Below, one piece after another: positions 27,653 to 35,946 of a DNA stretch of 64,000 nt (position 1 is the first letter of the stretch; each line of letters opens with the position of its first letter). Position numbers and translations under genes: made by a program. Source of the DNA: Cloacibacillus porcorum (GTDB lineage Bacteria; Synergistota; Synergistia; Synergistales; Synergistaceae); NCBI RefSeq assembly GCF_001701045.1, contig NZ_CP016757.1:1171501-1235500 (forward strand), given 5' to 3'. Below the pieces are notes generated by a model. That model was not told the DNA's origin. It ran no database searches and saw only the letters and a list, made by a program, of their open reading frames with translations.

Positions 27653-27681
27653 TTGACAGCCATATCTTTGAAATATATAAT
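27653..27681 (+). promoter_or_regulatory. Full-consensus sigma-70 promoter of the response regulator
   Basis: TTGACA, exactly 17 bases, TATAAT, in AT-rich DNA. Predicted start near 27688, leader about 110 bases. Confidence 0.9.
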
Positions 27682-27799
27682 TTTCAGATAATATTTATTG
27701 TTTTACATGTAAGAATATCCGGTCTGCCGTAATCTGCGGTTCGCTGGGAGGGTATTGTCGTTTTGGGGTGAAATTTTAATCTTATTGGCGGAGCGGACT

Positions 27800-28477
27800 A
27801 TGGAAAGATCATCTCTCTTAATAGCGGACGGTAATCGGGACGTCTGTTCTCATCTGAAGCTTCTTTTCAGTGAGATGTTTGGCAGTATCGACTGCGCGGC
27901 GGACGGTATAGCGGCGATAAAGCTCTTCCGCCGCCATGTGTATCATCTGGTCATACTTGACGCGATGCTTCCCGTCGCGGACGGCCGTACCGTCTGCCGC
28001 CAGATATGCAAAATGTCAGATGTGCCGGTGGTCATAATCTCCGAGCGTTCCGCTCTGCCGGAGCGGCTGAGCGCCTATCGTTCGGGCGCGGAGGATTATA
28101 TTGTAAAGCCCTTTGAGGGCGACGAACTGCTGGCGCGCATGAATATCATCCTGCGCCGCCGTGAGCACGTTCCTGCCAAGCCGCCGCGCGCGCTGATTTT
28201 TTTCGGGCTCTATATCGATACGCGCTCCCGTACGGTCTATGTTAATGATATTCCCGTGCCGCTCACTCCGAAAGAATATGATTTGCTGCTGCTTCTGTCG
28301 CGTAACCCCGGGCAGGTGTATACGCGCGAGATGCTGATCGACATCGTCTGGGGCGATGATTTTTTTGGGAGCCCCCGGACGGTGGATACCCATATCAAGA
28401 CGCTGAGAAACGCGATCCGCCCCTATCACGAACATATCGTCACGATCAGGGGCGTGGGATACCGTTTCGACGAATAG
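27800..28477 (+). CDS. OmpR/PhoB-family response regulator
   Basis: 225 residues from ATG 27800, where GGCGGAG lies upstream; a TTG 45 bases earlier is less likely. The receiver domain (1-115) shows LVILDAMLPVADG (phospho-Asp), SER near the conserved Ser/Thr, and DYIVKPF (Lys). The C-terminal winged helix (about 135-225) shows VPLTPKEYDLLLLL, NPGQVYTREMLIDIVWG, RTVDTHIKTLR and IRGVGYRFDE. It binds DNA when phosphorylated. Its consensus promoter suggests steady high expression. The nearby hybrid kinase could feed it, though that kinase has its own receiver and would need a phosphotransfer step. Confidence 0.93.
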   Translation: MERSSLLIADGNRDVCSHLKLLFSEMFGSIDCAADGIAAIKLFRRHVYHLVILDAMLPVADGRTVCRQICKMSDVPVVIISERSALPERLSAYRSGAEDYIVKPFEGDELLARMNIILRRREHVPAKPPRALIFFGLYIDTRSRTVYVNDIPVPLTPKEYDLLLLLSRNPGQVYTREMLIDIVWGDDFFGSPRTVDTHIKTLRNAIRPYHEHIVTIRGVGYRFDE

Positions 28478-28501
28478 TTGGCTTTGCCGCTTACGACGAC
28501 A

Positions 28502-28533
28502 AAAAATGGAGAGGGGGAGGCCTCTCCATTTTT
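28502..28533. terminator. Bidirectional terminator, response regulator / hydA
   Basis: AAAATGGAGAGG, GGGAGG loop, CCTCTCCATTTT with an extra T; A-rich on the other side. Confidence 0.9.
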
Positions 28534-28566
28534 GTTGTCTCCCATACCGCGGATGCGGTGGCGCTG

Positions 28567-30588
28567 TCAGCGGTCGGGATTACTGTAATCGGCGACGATG
28601 TTGCGCAGGATCTCGATCGTCTCCTTGGAATCTTTCAGTTCGTTTTTAAGCCGCGTATTCTCGGATACCAGGGCCATCGCGCGTTCCGAATCGCCGCTGG
28701 GCTGGATGGCGGGGCTGGCTTTGAGCCTCGCGTCCATGGTGTTCTGGCGTTCGCGGGAGTCGACGGAGACCTTGCGGCTGTCGACGGGAATTTCGATGAC
28801 CGCCGTCTCATCGGTGAATTCGTTGTATTTACCGCGTTTTACGTAGCTAGTGTGCAGCAGTTTGTGGCTGAGAGGTCCGTTCGGCTCTCCCAGGAACTCG
28901 CCGTAGATGGCCATGACCGCCGGATTTTCGTGGCTCTTGCGCAGCTTTTTGTGTTCGTCCTCCCACAGGAGCGCGCCGCGCCGTTTTTCCCTGATCTCGC
29001 CGTCAGTGTTGCGCGGCTGTCCGCCGCCGACGATGCAGCCGCCGGCGCATCCCATCACCTCGATGAAATGGTAGGGGGAGTTTCCCTCCTTGACCTGTTT
29101 CATCAGCGTCTTTGCGTTCTTTGTTCCGCTGGTGACCGCCACTTTCAGCTCCACGCCGTCGAGGCCGGCATATTCAGGCAGCGGCGACTCTATCAGGATA
29201 GAGGCCTCTTTGACGTCCTCCAGGCCGATGATGGGAGTAACGTGGAGGTTGTCTCCCGGAAGTTCGCGTCCGGTGATCACCTCGTAGGCGGTGCGCAGCG
29301 CGGCCTCCATGACGCCGCCTGAGAAGCCGAAGATATCGGCCGCGCCCGTCGAGAAGCCGAGCGGATCGTGGAATTTGCTGTCAGGCAGGTTGGCGAAGTC
29401 GATGCCGGCGGAGTTTATCATCTCGCCCAGCTCTCTCGTCGTCAGCACCGCGTCGACGTTCCGCAGGCCGTAGTTCATCATTTCGGCGCGTGTTATCTCG
29501 AATTTTTTCGCCGTGCAGGGCATCACGGAGACGACGAACATGTCCTCCGGGGCGATGCCGAGCCGCTGGGCGTAATAGGTCTTTATTATCGCGCCGGTCA
29601 TCATGTGCGGCGATTTGCAGGTGGACAGATGGGGCAGCATCTCGGGGAAGGTATGTTCAATATATTTGATCCATCCCGGAGAGCAGCTGGTAACCATCGG
29701 CAGGGAGACTTTCTCGCCCTTCGCAAAGAGTTTGAGGCGCGAGAGCAGCTCCGTGCCCTCCTCCATTATGGTCAGGTCGGCGCCCCAGTTTGTGTCGAAT
29801 ACGTGGTCGAAGCGGAGCTCTTTGAGGGCGGAGGCCAGCTTGCCGGTGCAGGGCGTTCCCGCCGGGATGCCGAAGAGTTCGCCGACGGCGGCGCGCACGG
29901 CGGGGGCGGTCTGTACGATCACACAGCGCTTCGGGTCGTGGATCGCCTCCCATACGGCGTCCACCGAGGATGTCTCCTTCAGCGCCCCTACCGGGCAGAC
30001 GACGGTGCATTGTCCGCAGAAGGTGCAGTTCACGGCGCCGAGCGGCTGGCAGAGCGGCGGCGCTATCTCGGTCTTGAAGCCCCTGTTCTGCGGGCCGATG
30101 ATGCCCGTGCCCTGTCTCTCGTGGCAGACTGTGACGCAGCGGCGGCAGAGCACGCATTTGCTCATGTCGCGTGTGATGGAGATCGAGGCGTCGATGTTTT
30201 TGTTGCTCTGAGCGCCCTTGAAGCGGGCGTTTTCGACGCCGAGCACTCTGCCGAGCTCCTGCATCTCGCAAGATTGGTTACGTTTGCAGCTGAGGCATTC
30301 CACGTTGTGGTTGGAGACCATCAGCTCGTAGAGGACCTTGCGCGCATTGCGCACGCGCCCGGTGTTCGTCCTGACGACCATACCCTCGCGGGCTTTGGTG
30401 ATACAGGAGGCCATCAGCGTCTTGGCTCCCTCCACCTCCACCACGCAGATGCGGCAGGCGCCGATATTGTGTATCCCCTCCATATTGCAGAGGCTGGGGA
30501 TGTGGATGTCGTTTGTCTTTGCCGCCTCCATAATGGTGCAGCCTTCGGGAACGCTTACCTGCTTATCGTTGATAGTTAGAGTCAGCAT
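28567..30588 (-). CDS. hydA: NAD-linked [FeFe] hydrogenase, catalytic subunit
   Basis: 673 residues from ATG 30588, with AGGAGGTGA 5 bases upstream; the GTG at 30597 overlaps that site. Domains in order: 2Fe-2S ferredoxin (CNMEGIHNIGACRIC); His-Cys3 4Fe-4S site (HNVECLSCKRNQSC); two 4Fe-4S sites (CVLCRRCVTVC, CTFCGQCTVVC); the H-cluster domain with all three signatures, TSCSPGW, MPCTAKKFE and GCAGGCIVGGGQP; the small-subunit-like C-terminal part; and an extra tail of about 70 residues ending in a predicted coiled coil (LVSENTRLKNELKDSKETIE). Third signature: the usual Pro after the first Cys is Ala. It makes or oxidises H2 in the cytoplasm with HydB and HydC, disposing of electrons from amino acid oxidation. 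Confidence 0.94.
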   Translation of the reverse strand: MLTLTINDKQVSVPEGCTIMEAAKTNDIHIPSLCNMEGIHNIGACRICVVEVEGAKTLMASCITKAREGMVVRTNTGRVRNARKVLYELMVSNHNVECLSCKRNQSCEMQELGRVLGVENARFKGAQSNKNIDASISITRDMSKCVLCRRCVTVCHERQGTGIIGPQNRGFKTEIAPPLCQPLGAVNCTFCGQCTVVCPVGALKETSSVDAVWEAIHDPKRCVIVQTAPAVRAAVGELFGIPAGTPCTGKLASALKELRFDHVFDTNWGADLTIMEEGTELLSRLKLFAKGEKVSLPMVTSCSPGWIKYIEHTFPEMLPHLSTCKSPHMMTGAIIKTYYAQRLGIAPEDMFVVSVMPCTAKKFEITRAEMMNYGLRNVDAVLTTRELGEMINSAGIDFANLPDSKFHDPLGFSTGAADIFGFSGGVMEAALRTAYEVITGRELPGDNLHVTPIIGLEDVKEASILIESPLPEYAGLDGVELKVAVTSGTKNAKTLMKQVKEGNSPYHFIEVMGCAGGCIVGGGQPRNTDGEIREKRRGALLWEDEHKKLRKSHENPAVMAIYGEFLGEPNGPLSHKLLHTSYVKRGKYNEFTDETAVIEIPVDSRKVSVDSRERQNTMDARLKASPAIQPSGDSERAMALVSENTRLKNELKDSKETIEILRNIVADYSNPDR

Positions 30589-30593
30589 GCCTC

Positions 30594-33500
30594 TCACCTC
30601 CTGTTGCAGTGCAGACAGCGCATCGCTTCCGCGATTGCGTTCAGCTTGTGATAGCCGCGGATGACCTCCTCGAAGGAGTGTCTATCCTCAAGCGGCAGGA
30701 TCTCCTTCTCGAACCGCTCGTGGGAGATGATCTCGTCGTCATCCTCCAGAAGCGGGATATCTATCTCCTGGCCTTTGTTGAGTTTGCCCTCGCCTCCAAG
30801 ATAGAGGTCGATCGATATCGCGGCGTTCTTGCCGTCCGAGATGGCCCTGATAACCTCGTCAGGGCCGCGCGCCACGTCGCCTCCCGCGAAGACGCCCTCT
30901 TCCGTCGTCATATAGGTATCCTCGTCGATGATGAAGGTACCCCACTTTGTGACTCCGATCTCGCCTCTGGGGATGAAGGGCAGGTCGGCGTACTGGCTCA
31001 CCGCCGGTATGACGACGTCGATGTCGACAAAGAAGTTGCTGTTGGGGATATCTTTGATCTCACGCCGTCCGCGGTTGTCGAATTGCCCCGTCTCGCATCT
31101 GATGCATTCTACCTTGGCCACCGAGCCGTGCTTGTCGGAGATGAAACGTACCGGTTTTACCAGCTCCATGATCTCGACGCCCTCATGCAGGGCCTCTTCG
31201 ACCTCCTGGCGATAGGCGGGCATCGCCTCCGCCGTCCGGCGGTAGAGGACGATGACCTTCGCCGCTCCCAGGCGCAGGGCGCTGCGCGCCGAGTCGATCG
31301 CCGTATTGCCGCCGCCGATCACCGCCACGGTCTGTCCCTCAAGGTTGATGCTCTTGTAGAGCTTCACATTTTTCAGGAAGGTAACTCCGTGGATGATCCC
31401 CTTCAGATTTTCGCCTGGGATGTTCACGCGCTGCGGGAACTGGGTGCCGGTGGCGATGTAGACGGCGTCGTGGCCGTTCCTGACGTCACGGAATTCGATG
31501 TCCTTGCCGACAGTGGTGTTGAGGTGAAGGTGGACGCCCTCTTTAAGGATCGTATTGACCTCGTGCTGCAGTACGTCGGAGGGCAGGCGGTATTCCGGGA
31601 TGCCGAAGGCGAGTACGCCGCCCGCGACCGCCTCCGCCTCGTAGATGTCCACCTCGTAGCCGATACGCGAGAGGTAGTAGCCGCAGGTCAGCCCGGAAGC
31701 GCCCGCGCCCACGATCGCCACCGATTTGCCGTTGCGCGGGAATACGACGTCGTGCACATAGGCCGGTTCGTTTTTGAAGGCATAGTCCGCGACGAAGCGT
31801 TTGAGGTCGCAGATCGCCACCGGTTCGTCTACGCTGCCGCGGCGGCAGCGGCCCTCGCAGGGCCTCGTGCAGATGCGTCCGCAGATCGCGGGCAGCGGGT
31901 TTTCCTGCCGGATCAGGTTGTAGGCATCCATGAAGCGTCCCGTGGCTATGAGCGAGAGATAGCCGGGGATGTTGACGTTGGCGGGGCAAGTGTTTTCGCA
32001 GGGGGAGATGAAGAGGTCCGCGCAGACGCTGGCCCGGCAGTATTTGTTCCGTATATGCTCCTCATATTCCTTGCGGAAGTAGCGGATTGTGCTCAGCACG
32101 GGATTCGGGGCGGTCTGTCCCAGACCGCACATCGCGGTGTCCTTGATGGTGTTGCCGAGCTCTTCGAGCAGTTCGATGTCGCCCTCTTCGCCGCGTCCCT
32201 GGGTGATGTTTTCCAATATCTCCAGCATACGCTTTGTGCCGACGCGGCAGGCGAGGCATTTGCCGCAGGACTCCTCCTGAATAAATTCCATAAAATAGCG
32301 GGCCGTATCCACCATGCAGGTCTCTTCGTTCATGGAGATGAGGCCGCCGGAGCCCATGATGGCCCCCAGCAGCGTCAGCGATTCGTAATCGGTGGGGGCG
32401 TTAAGGTTGTCCTCCGTGATGCAGCCGCCGGAGGGGCCGCCGATCTGGGCCGCCTTGAACTTTTTATCGTTCTGCATGCCGCCGCCAATGCGGAAGATTA
32501 TCTCGCCGATGGGCATGCCGATGGGGACCTCTACGATACCGGTATTGACGATGTCGCCCGCCAGGGCGAATACCTTTGTGCCCTTGGCCTGCTCCGTGCC
32601 GAAACCGGCGTACCAGTCGCCGCCGTTCAGCAGGATCGGCGGGATGCTGGCGAGCGTCTCCACGTTGTTGATAATCGTCGGCGCGCCGAAGAGGCCGTTT
32701 TCAAATGGGAAGGGCGGCTTGGGGCGCGGTTCGCCGCGTTTGCCTTCGATGGAATTCAAAAGGGCCGTCTCTTCACCGCAGACGAAGGCCCCGGCGCCGA
32801 TGCGTATTTCGAGGTCAAAGTCAAAACCCGAGCCGAGGATGTCTTTGCCAAGCAGCCCATATTCGCGGGCCTGTTCGATGGCGGCTTTGAGCCGTTCCAC
32901 CGCGATGGGATATTCGGCGCGGACGTAAACATATCCCATATTGGCGCCGATCGCGCGGCCTCCGATCAGCATTCCCTCGATCACCGTATGCGGGTCTCCC
33001 TCAAGGATGCTGCGGTCCATGAAGGCCCCGGGGTCGCCTTCGTCCGCGTTGCAGACGATATATTTTTCTTCGCTTTGGGCGCGGCGTCCCGCCTCCCACT
33101 TGACGGCGGTCGGGAAGCCCGCGCCGCCGCGTCCGCGGATGCCGGATTTCTTTATCTCCGCGATAACGCCGCTGCCGTCCATCTCAAGGAGGGCCTTCGC
33201 CGCCGCCATATAGCCGCTTTTTGCGATATAGGCGCGGATGTCGTCATAGGCGATGACTCCGCAGTTGCGCAGAGCGATCCGCAGCTGTTCCTTGAAAAAG
33301 GTGATATCCTCCATCTTCGGAACGTGGGTCCTGAGGACGTTGTCGTAAAAGGTGTGCTCTTCCAGCACCCGCCCCTCGGCGATGTGAGCCTTGATAATTT
33401 CCCGCGTGCTCTGCGGCGTGAGTTTTGTATAGAAGATGCCCTCCGGCATGATGAGCATTACGGGGCCGACCGCGCAGGTACCCATGCAGCCCGTCTCTTT

Positions 33501-33695
33501 CAGCGCCGTGCTCTCCGCGAGTCCCAGCTCCTCTATCGTCTCGGCCGCCGCTTCACTTATGGCGCGGCAGTCCGAAGAGACGCAGCCCGCGCCGCCGCAG
33601 ACCAGTACCTGATGGCTGAAACGCCACTCTTCCCGTTCGTAATCCTCACGGATTTTGATCAGGTCTTTTATTGAATTGACATGATTGTGTTCCAT
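30594..33695 (-). CDS. hydB: Hydrogenase subunit HydB (NuoF-like) fused to a GltD-like FAD/NAD(P) oxidoreductase
   Basis: 1033 residues from ATG 33695 (AGGAGG upstream), far longer than the usual 570-630. Order: thioredoxin-like 2Fe-2S domain (CGGAGC, CMGTCAVGP); NuoF FMN/NADH domain (GRGGAGFPTAVKWE, CNADEGDPGAFMDRS); SLBB; the 4Fe-4S site (ESCGKCLACRVGTKR). From about residue 565 a second protein continues: the GltD/NfnB-type cysteine-rich lead (CGRICTRPCEGRCRRG), FAD fold VAIVGAGASGLTCGY, NAD(P) fold VAVIGGGNTAIDSAR with LYRRTAEAMPA, and a C-terminal RCLHC. HydB oxidises or reduces NAD. The extra half could add an NADP or second flavin site, allowing electron sharing among NAD(P)H, ferredoxin and H2. 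Confidence 0.92.
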   Translation of the reverse strand: MEHNHVNSIKDLIKIREDYEREEWRFSHQVLVCGGAGCVSSDCRAISEAAAETIEELGLAESTALKETGCMGTCAVGPVMLIMPEGIFYTKLTPQSTREIIKAHIAEGRVLEEHTFYDNVLRTHVPKMEDITFFKEQLRIALRNCGVIAYDDIRAYIAKSGYMAAAKALLEMDGSGVIAEIKKSGIRGRGGAGFPTAVKWEAGRRAQSEEKYIVCNADEGDPGAFMDRSILEGDPHTVIEGMLIGGRAIGANMGYVYVRAEYPIAVERLKAAIEQAREYGLLGKDILGSGFDFDLEIRIGAGAFVCGEETALLNSIEGKRGEPRPKPPFPFENGLFGAPTIINNVETLASIPPILLNGGDWYAGFGTEQAKGTKVFALAGDIVNTGIVEVPIGMPIGEIIFRIGGGMQNDKKFKAAQIGGPSGGCITEDNLNAPTDYESLTLLGAIMGSGGLISMNEETCMVDTARYFMEFIQEESCGKCLACRVGTKRMLEILENITQGRGEEGDIELLEELGNTIKDTAMCGLGQTAPNPVLSTIRYFRKEYEEHIRNKYCRASVCADLFISPCENTCPANVNIPGYLSLIATGRFMDAYNLIRQENPLPAICGRICTRPCEGRCRRGSVDEPVAICDLKRFVADYAFKNEPAYVHDVVFPRNGKSVAIVGAGASGLTCGYYLSRIGYEVDIYEAEAVAGGVLAFGIPEYRLPSDVLQHEVNTILKEGVHLHLNTTVGKDIEFRDVRNGHDAVYIATGTQFPQRVNIPGENLKGIIHGVTFLKNVKLYKSINLEGQTVAVIGGGNTAIDSARSALRLGAAKVIVLYRRTAEAMPAYRQEVEEALHEGVEIMELVKPVRFISDKHGSVAKVECIRCETGQFDNRGRREIKDIPNSNFFVDIDVVIPAVSQYADLPFIPRGEIGVTKWGTFIIDEDTYMTTEEGVFAGGDVARGPDEVIRAISDGKNAAISIDLYLGGEGKLNKGQEIDIPLLEDDDEIISHERFEKEILPLEDRHSFEEVIRGYHKLNAIAEAMRCLHCNRR

Positions 33696-33710
33696 TATGC
33701 CCACCTCCTT

Positions 33711-34211
33711 TTAAAGCCGCGACAGTACGGCGTCGACCTTGTTGGGGGTCATCTGCTTGTAGATGACGTCGTCTATCATCAGTGCGGGAGCCAACCCGCA
33801 GGAGCCGATACACCGCGCGATCTCAAGCGTGAAGCGCCCGTCTTCGGTGGTGTCGCCAAGATCCACATTCAGCGTCTTCAGCAGGTGGTCGACGATCCTC
33901 TTGCCGCCTCTGACGTAGCAGGCGGTTCCCATACAGACACGGATCGTATGTTCCCCGCGGGGGGTTACGGAGAAGAATGAATAGAATGAGACGACCCCCG
34001 AGACCTCCGAGAGCGTTATATCCAGCGAATCAGCGATGAAACGCTGCAGTTCAAGCGGCACGCAGCCGAAGATCGTCTGCGCGGCATGGAGGATCTGGAT
34101 CAGATTCTCCGGTTTGTAGCCATACAGGTCCATTACGTTGTCGACCTTCTCATAGAGCTCGTAATCCTCCATTTGGGATATATACCGCTCTATGGCAGAA
34201 TGTTCTTTCAT
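33711..34211 (-). CDS. hydC: Hydrogenase subunit HydC (NuoE-like, 2Fe-2S)
   Basis: 166 residues from ATG 34211 (GGAGGTG 9 bases upstream; GTG 34214 is the alternative). A thioredoxin-like 2Fe-2S protein with the four-Cys pattern CMGTACYVRGG and CIGSCGLAP, preceded by a helical lead with VPLELQRFIADSLDITLSEV, as in NuoE and HydC. It passes electrons between HydB and HydA. First gene of the hydCBA operon; HydB starts 15 bases later. Confidence 0.93.
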   Translation of the reverse strand: MKEHSAIERYISQMEDYELYEKVDNVMDLYGYKPENLIQILHAAQTIFGCVPLELQRFIADSLDITLSEVSGVVSFYSFFSVTPRGEHTIRVCMGTACYVRGGKRIVDHLLKTLNVDLGDTTEDGRFTLEIARCIGSCGLAPALMIDDVIYKQMTPNKVDAVLSRL

Positions 34212-34511
34212 CACGCCACACCTCCGTTTTTCTTGTAATATAAAGTTTCAAAAAAAGTGCCTTATGAAATCTTCTGACGAAAGTATAAAATATTGATGTG
34301 AAGGCAGCGTGACGGACGGGGGCCGCTGAAAAACTATTTTTTTATCACTTTTGAGTACGGCCTCTTTCCGGGAACACAAAAACTTCACAAAAGGCGGCCG
34401 GTGAAGGTATGGCCTACGGGTGGAAGGAGTGATTTTAATTACCGGCACGGCGTGCGGCGCGTGGCCCGAAGGAGGAACGGCAGATATTAATGTATCTTAC
34501 AGCGGGGAAAT
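34212..34511. other. Intergenic region between divergent hydCBA and pheA
   Basis: AT-rich next to hydC, GC-rich later. TATATT-like and TATACT-like boxes lie on the minus strand, but no convincing -35 element. No gene or known RNA was recognised. Confidence 0.35.
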
Positions 34512-34520
34512 TGTTATAAA
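34512..34520 (+). promoter_or_regulatory. Extended -10 promoter of pheA (TGTTATAAA)
   Basis: The same TTGTTATAAAATAG string as in front of the LarC2-DUF1653 gene; 32 bases upstream of the pheA ATG. Confidence 0.55.
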
Positions 34521-34551
34521 ATAGAGCCCTGAAGAGCGGAGGTAAGATGCG

Positions 34552-35697
34552 ATGGATCACGAAGAGCTAAAAAAAATACGCGATGAGATAGACGTTACGA
34601 ACCAGTCTTTGATCTCCCTGTTTGAGCGCCGCATGGAGCTTGTCAACCGGGTCGCTGAATATAAAAGAGAGCGCGGTCTGCCCGTTTTCGACGGGGCGCG
34701 CGAAAAAGAGGTCCTTGAAAAATGCGCGGCATGGGTGAAGGCACCCCACTACCGCGAGAGCTGTCTCTGGATGATGGCGCGCGTGATAGAGGCGAGCCGC
34801 CGCTACGAAAATAAAAAGATAGCGGAGCAAAAAGAGGCGGAGCCCCGCGTAACAGCAGCCTCCGCGCCCTGCCGCCGTGTCGGCTATCAGGGCGTCCCCG
34901 GCTCATACAGCCACCAGGCCCTGCGGAGCTATTTCGCGGGACGTGATGTCAGCGAGCGTAACTTCAAGCTCTTTGGCGACGTCGTCTCCGCCGTCATGAG
35001 CGGCGAGGTCGACTGCGGCGTACTGCCGATCGAAAATTCCTCCACCGGCGGGATACTCGAGGTCTACGACCTGCTGCGTAAGAACGACTGCCACATCGTC
35101 GGCGAAAAGATCGTGAAGGTGGATCACAACCTGATGGCGGTCAGGGGCGCGAATATGGCGGACATCCGCAGGGTCTACTCGCATCCCCAGGGATTCAGCC
35201 AGTGCGCGGAATTCTTCGCCCAACACCGTGATTGGGAGCTGATTCCCTACTTCAACACCGCGAAGAGCGCGGAGATGGTGGCGCTTGAGGGGGACCTCTC
35301 GAAGGCCGCCGTCGCGAGCCGCGAGGCTGCGGAGCTCTACGGCCTTGAGATACTGGCCCCGAACATAAATTCCAGCGCCAGCAACTACACCCGCTTCGTC
35401 GTTATCGCCGCCGCCGCGGAACGCGACGAAGAGGCCGATAAGATAACCGTCGTCATCGGGCTCCGCCACGAACCGGGGGCGCTGTGCAGGGCGCTATCCT
35501 GCTTCTGCGGCAACGGCCTCAATCTGACCAACATCGAGTCGCGACCGCTTGAGGGCGGCTCATGGGAATACTTCTTCCACCTTGATTTCAGCGGCCACCT
35601 GCGCGAGAAGAACGTCGAGAGGGCGGTGGCCGAGCTTGAGAAAAATACCAGCTATCTGAAGATTCTCGGCAACTACCGCGCGGACCGCGCGGGTTAA
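34552..35697 (+). CDS. pheA: Bifunctional chorismate mutase / prephenate dehydratase (P-protein)
   Basis: 381 residues, GGAGGTAAGATGCG before the ATG. Three parts: AroQ-type chorismate mutase (1-90; RDEIDVTNQSLISLFERRMELVNRVAEY); prephenate dehydratase (about 105-285) with GYQGVPGSYSHQA, the active-site PIENSSTGGILEVYDL, SHPQGFSQC and the catalytic Thr in NYTRFVVI; and an ACT domain (about 297-375; LRHEPGALCRAL, NLTNIESRP) that binds Phe for feedback inhibition. It turns chorismate into phenylpyruvate. All catalytic motifs are intact, unlike the second copy across the intergenic region. Confidence 0.95.
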   Translation: MDHEELKKIRDEIDVTNQSLISLFERRMELVNRVAEYKRERGLPVFDGAREKEVLEKCAAWVKAPHYRESCLWMMARVIEASRRYENKKIAEQKEAEPRVTAASAPCRRVGYQGVPGSYSHQALRSYFAGRDVSERNFKLFGDVVSAVMSGEVDCGVLPIENSSTGGILEVYDLLRKNDCHIVGEKIVKVDHNLMAVRGANMADIRRVYSHPQGFSQCAEFFAQHRDWELIPYFNTAKSAEMVALEGDLSKAAVASREAAELYGLEILAPNINSSASNYTRFVVIAAAAERDEEADKITVVIGLRHEPGALCRALSCFCGNGLNLTNIESRPLEGGSWEYFFHLDFSGHLREKNVERAVAELEKNTSYLKILGNYRADRAG

Positions 35698-35775
35698 AGG
35701 AGCTATATCCTGTATTAACTGCCGGATCGCCTCAAACGGGGCTGGACTTATAAAGATATAAACGGCGTTTTAGCT

Positions 35776-35810
35776 TTGTCATGCAGGGCTTGATCCGGCA
35801 TCCAGCGGCC
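35776..35810. repeat. Dispersed repeat copy
   Basis: TTTGTCATGCAGGGCTTGAT then CCGGCATCCAGCGGCC: the reverse-strand form of the repeat at 22930. Confidence 0.6.
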
Positions 35811-35893
35811 TCAAAAGCCCTGGGCTCCGGCGCGGAGGCCGGAGCGGCGTGGCAGAGGCCGATTTACCATTTTTAGACGCGTTTTCCCTGTTT

Positions 35894-35930
35894 CGCGCCC
35901 CGTGCCGGATGGCTGCGGGGCGCGTTTTTT
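35894..35930 (+). terminator. Terminator between pheA and the aro operon
   Basis: CGCGCCCCG pairs with CGGGGCGCG around a 13-base loop, followed by TTTTTT on the plus strand. It is about 200 bases past pheA. The minus strand has no T-run, so it does not clearly end the aro operon. Confidence 0.7.
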
Positions 35931-35946
35931 GCCGCGTGGGTGTATT

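Noticed and set aside
30609-33674. 1021-residue open frame on the plus strand
   Set aside because: It is the complement of hydB; GC-rich codon use keeps the antisense frame open. No ribosome site or known domain.
34370-34400. Rex-type redox operator upstream of hydCBA
   Set aside because: Only one half (TTTGTGAA) resembles the site; the second half does not match and it lies away from the hydC promoter area.
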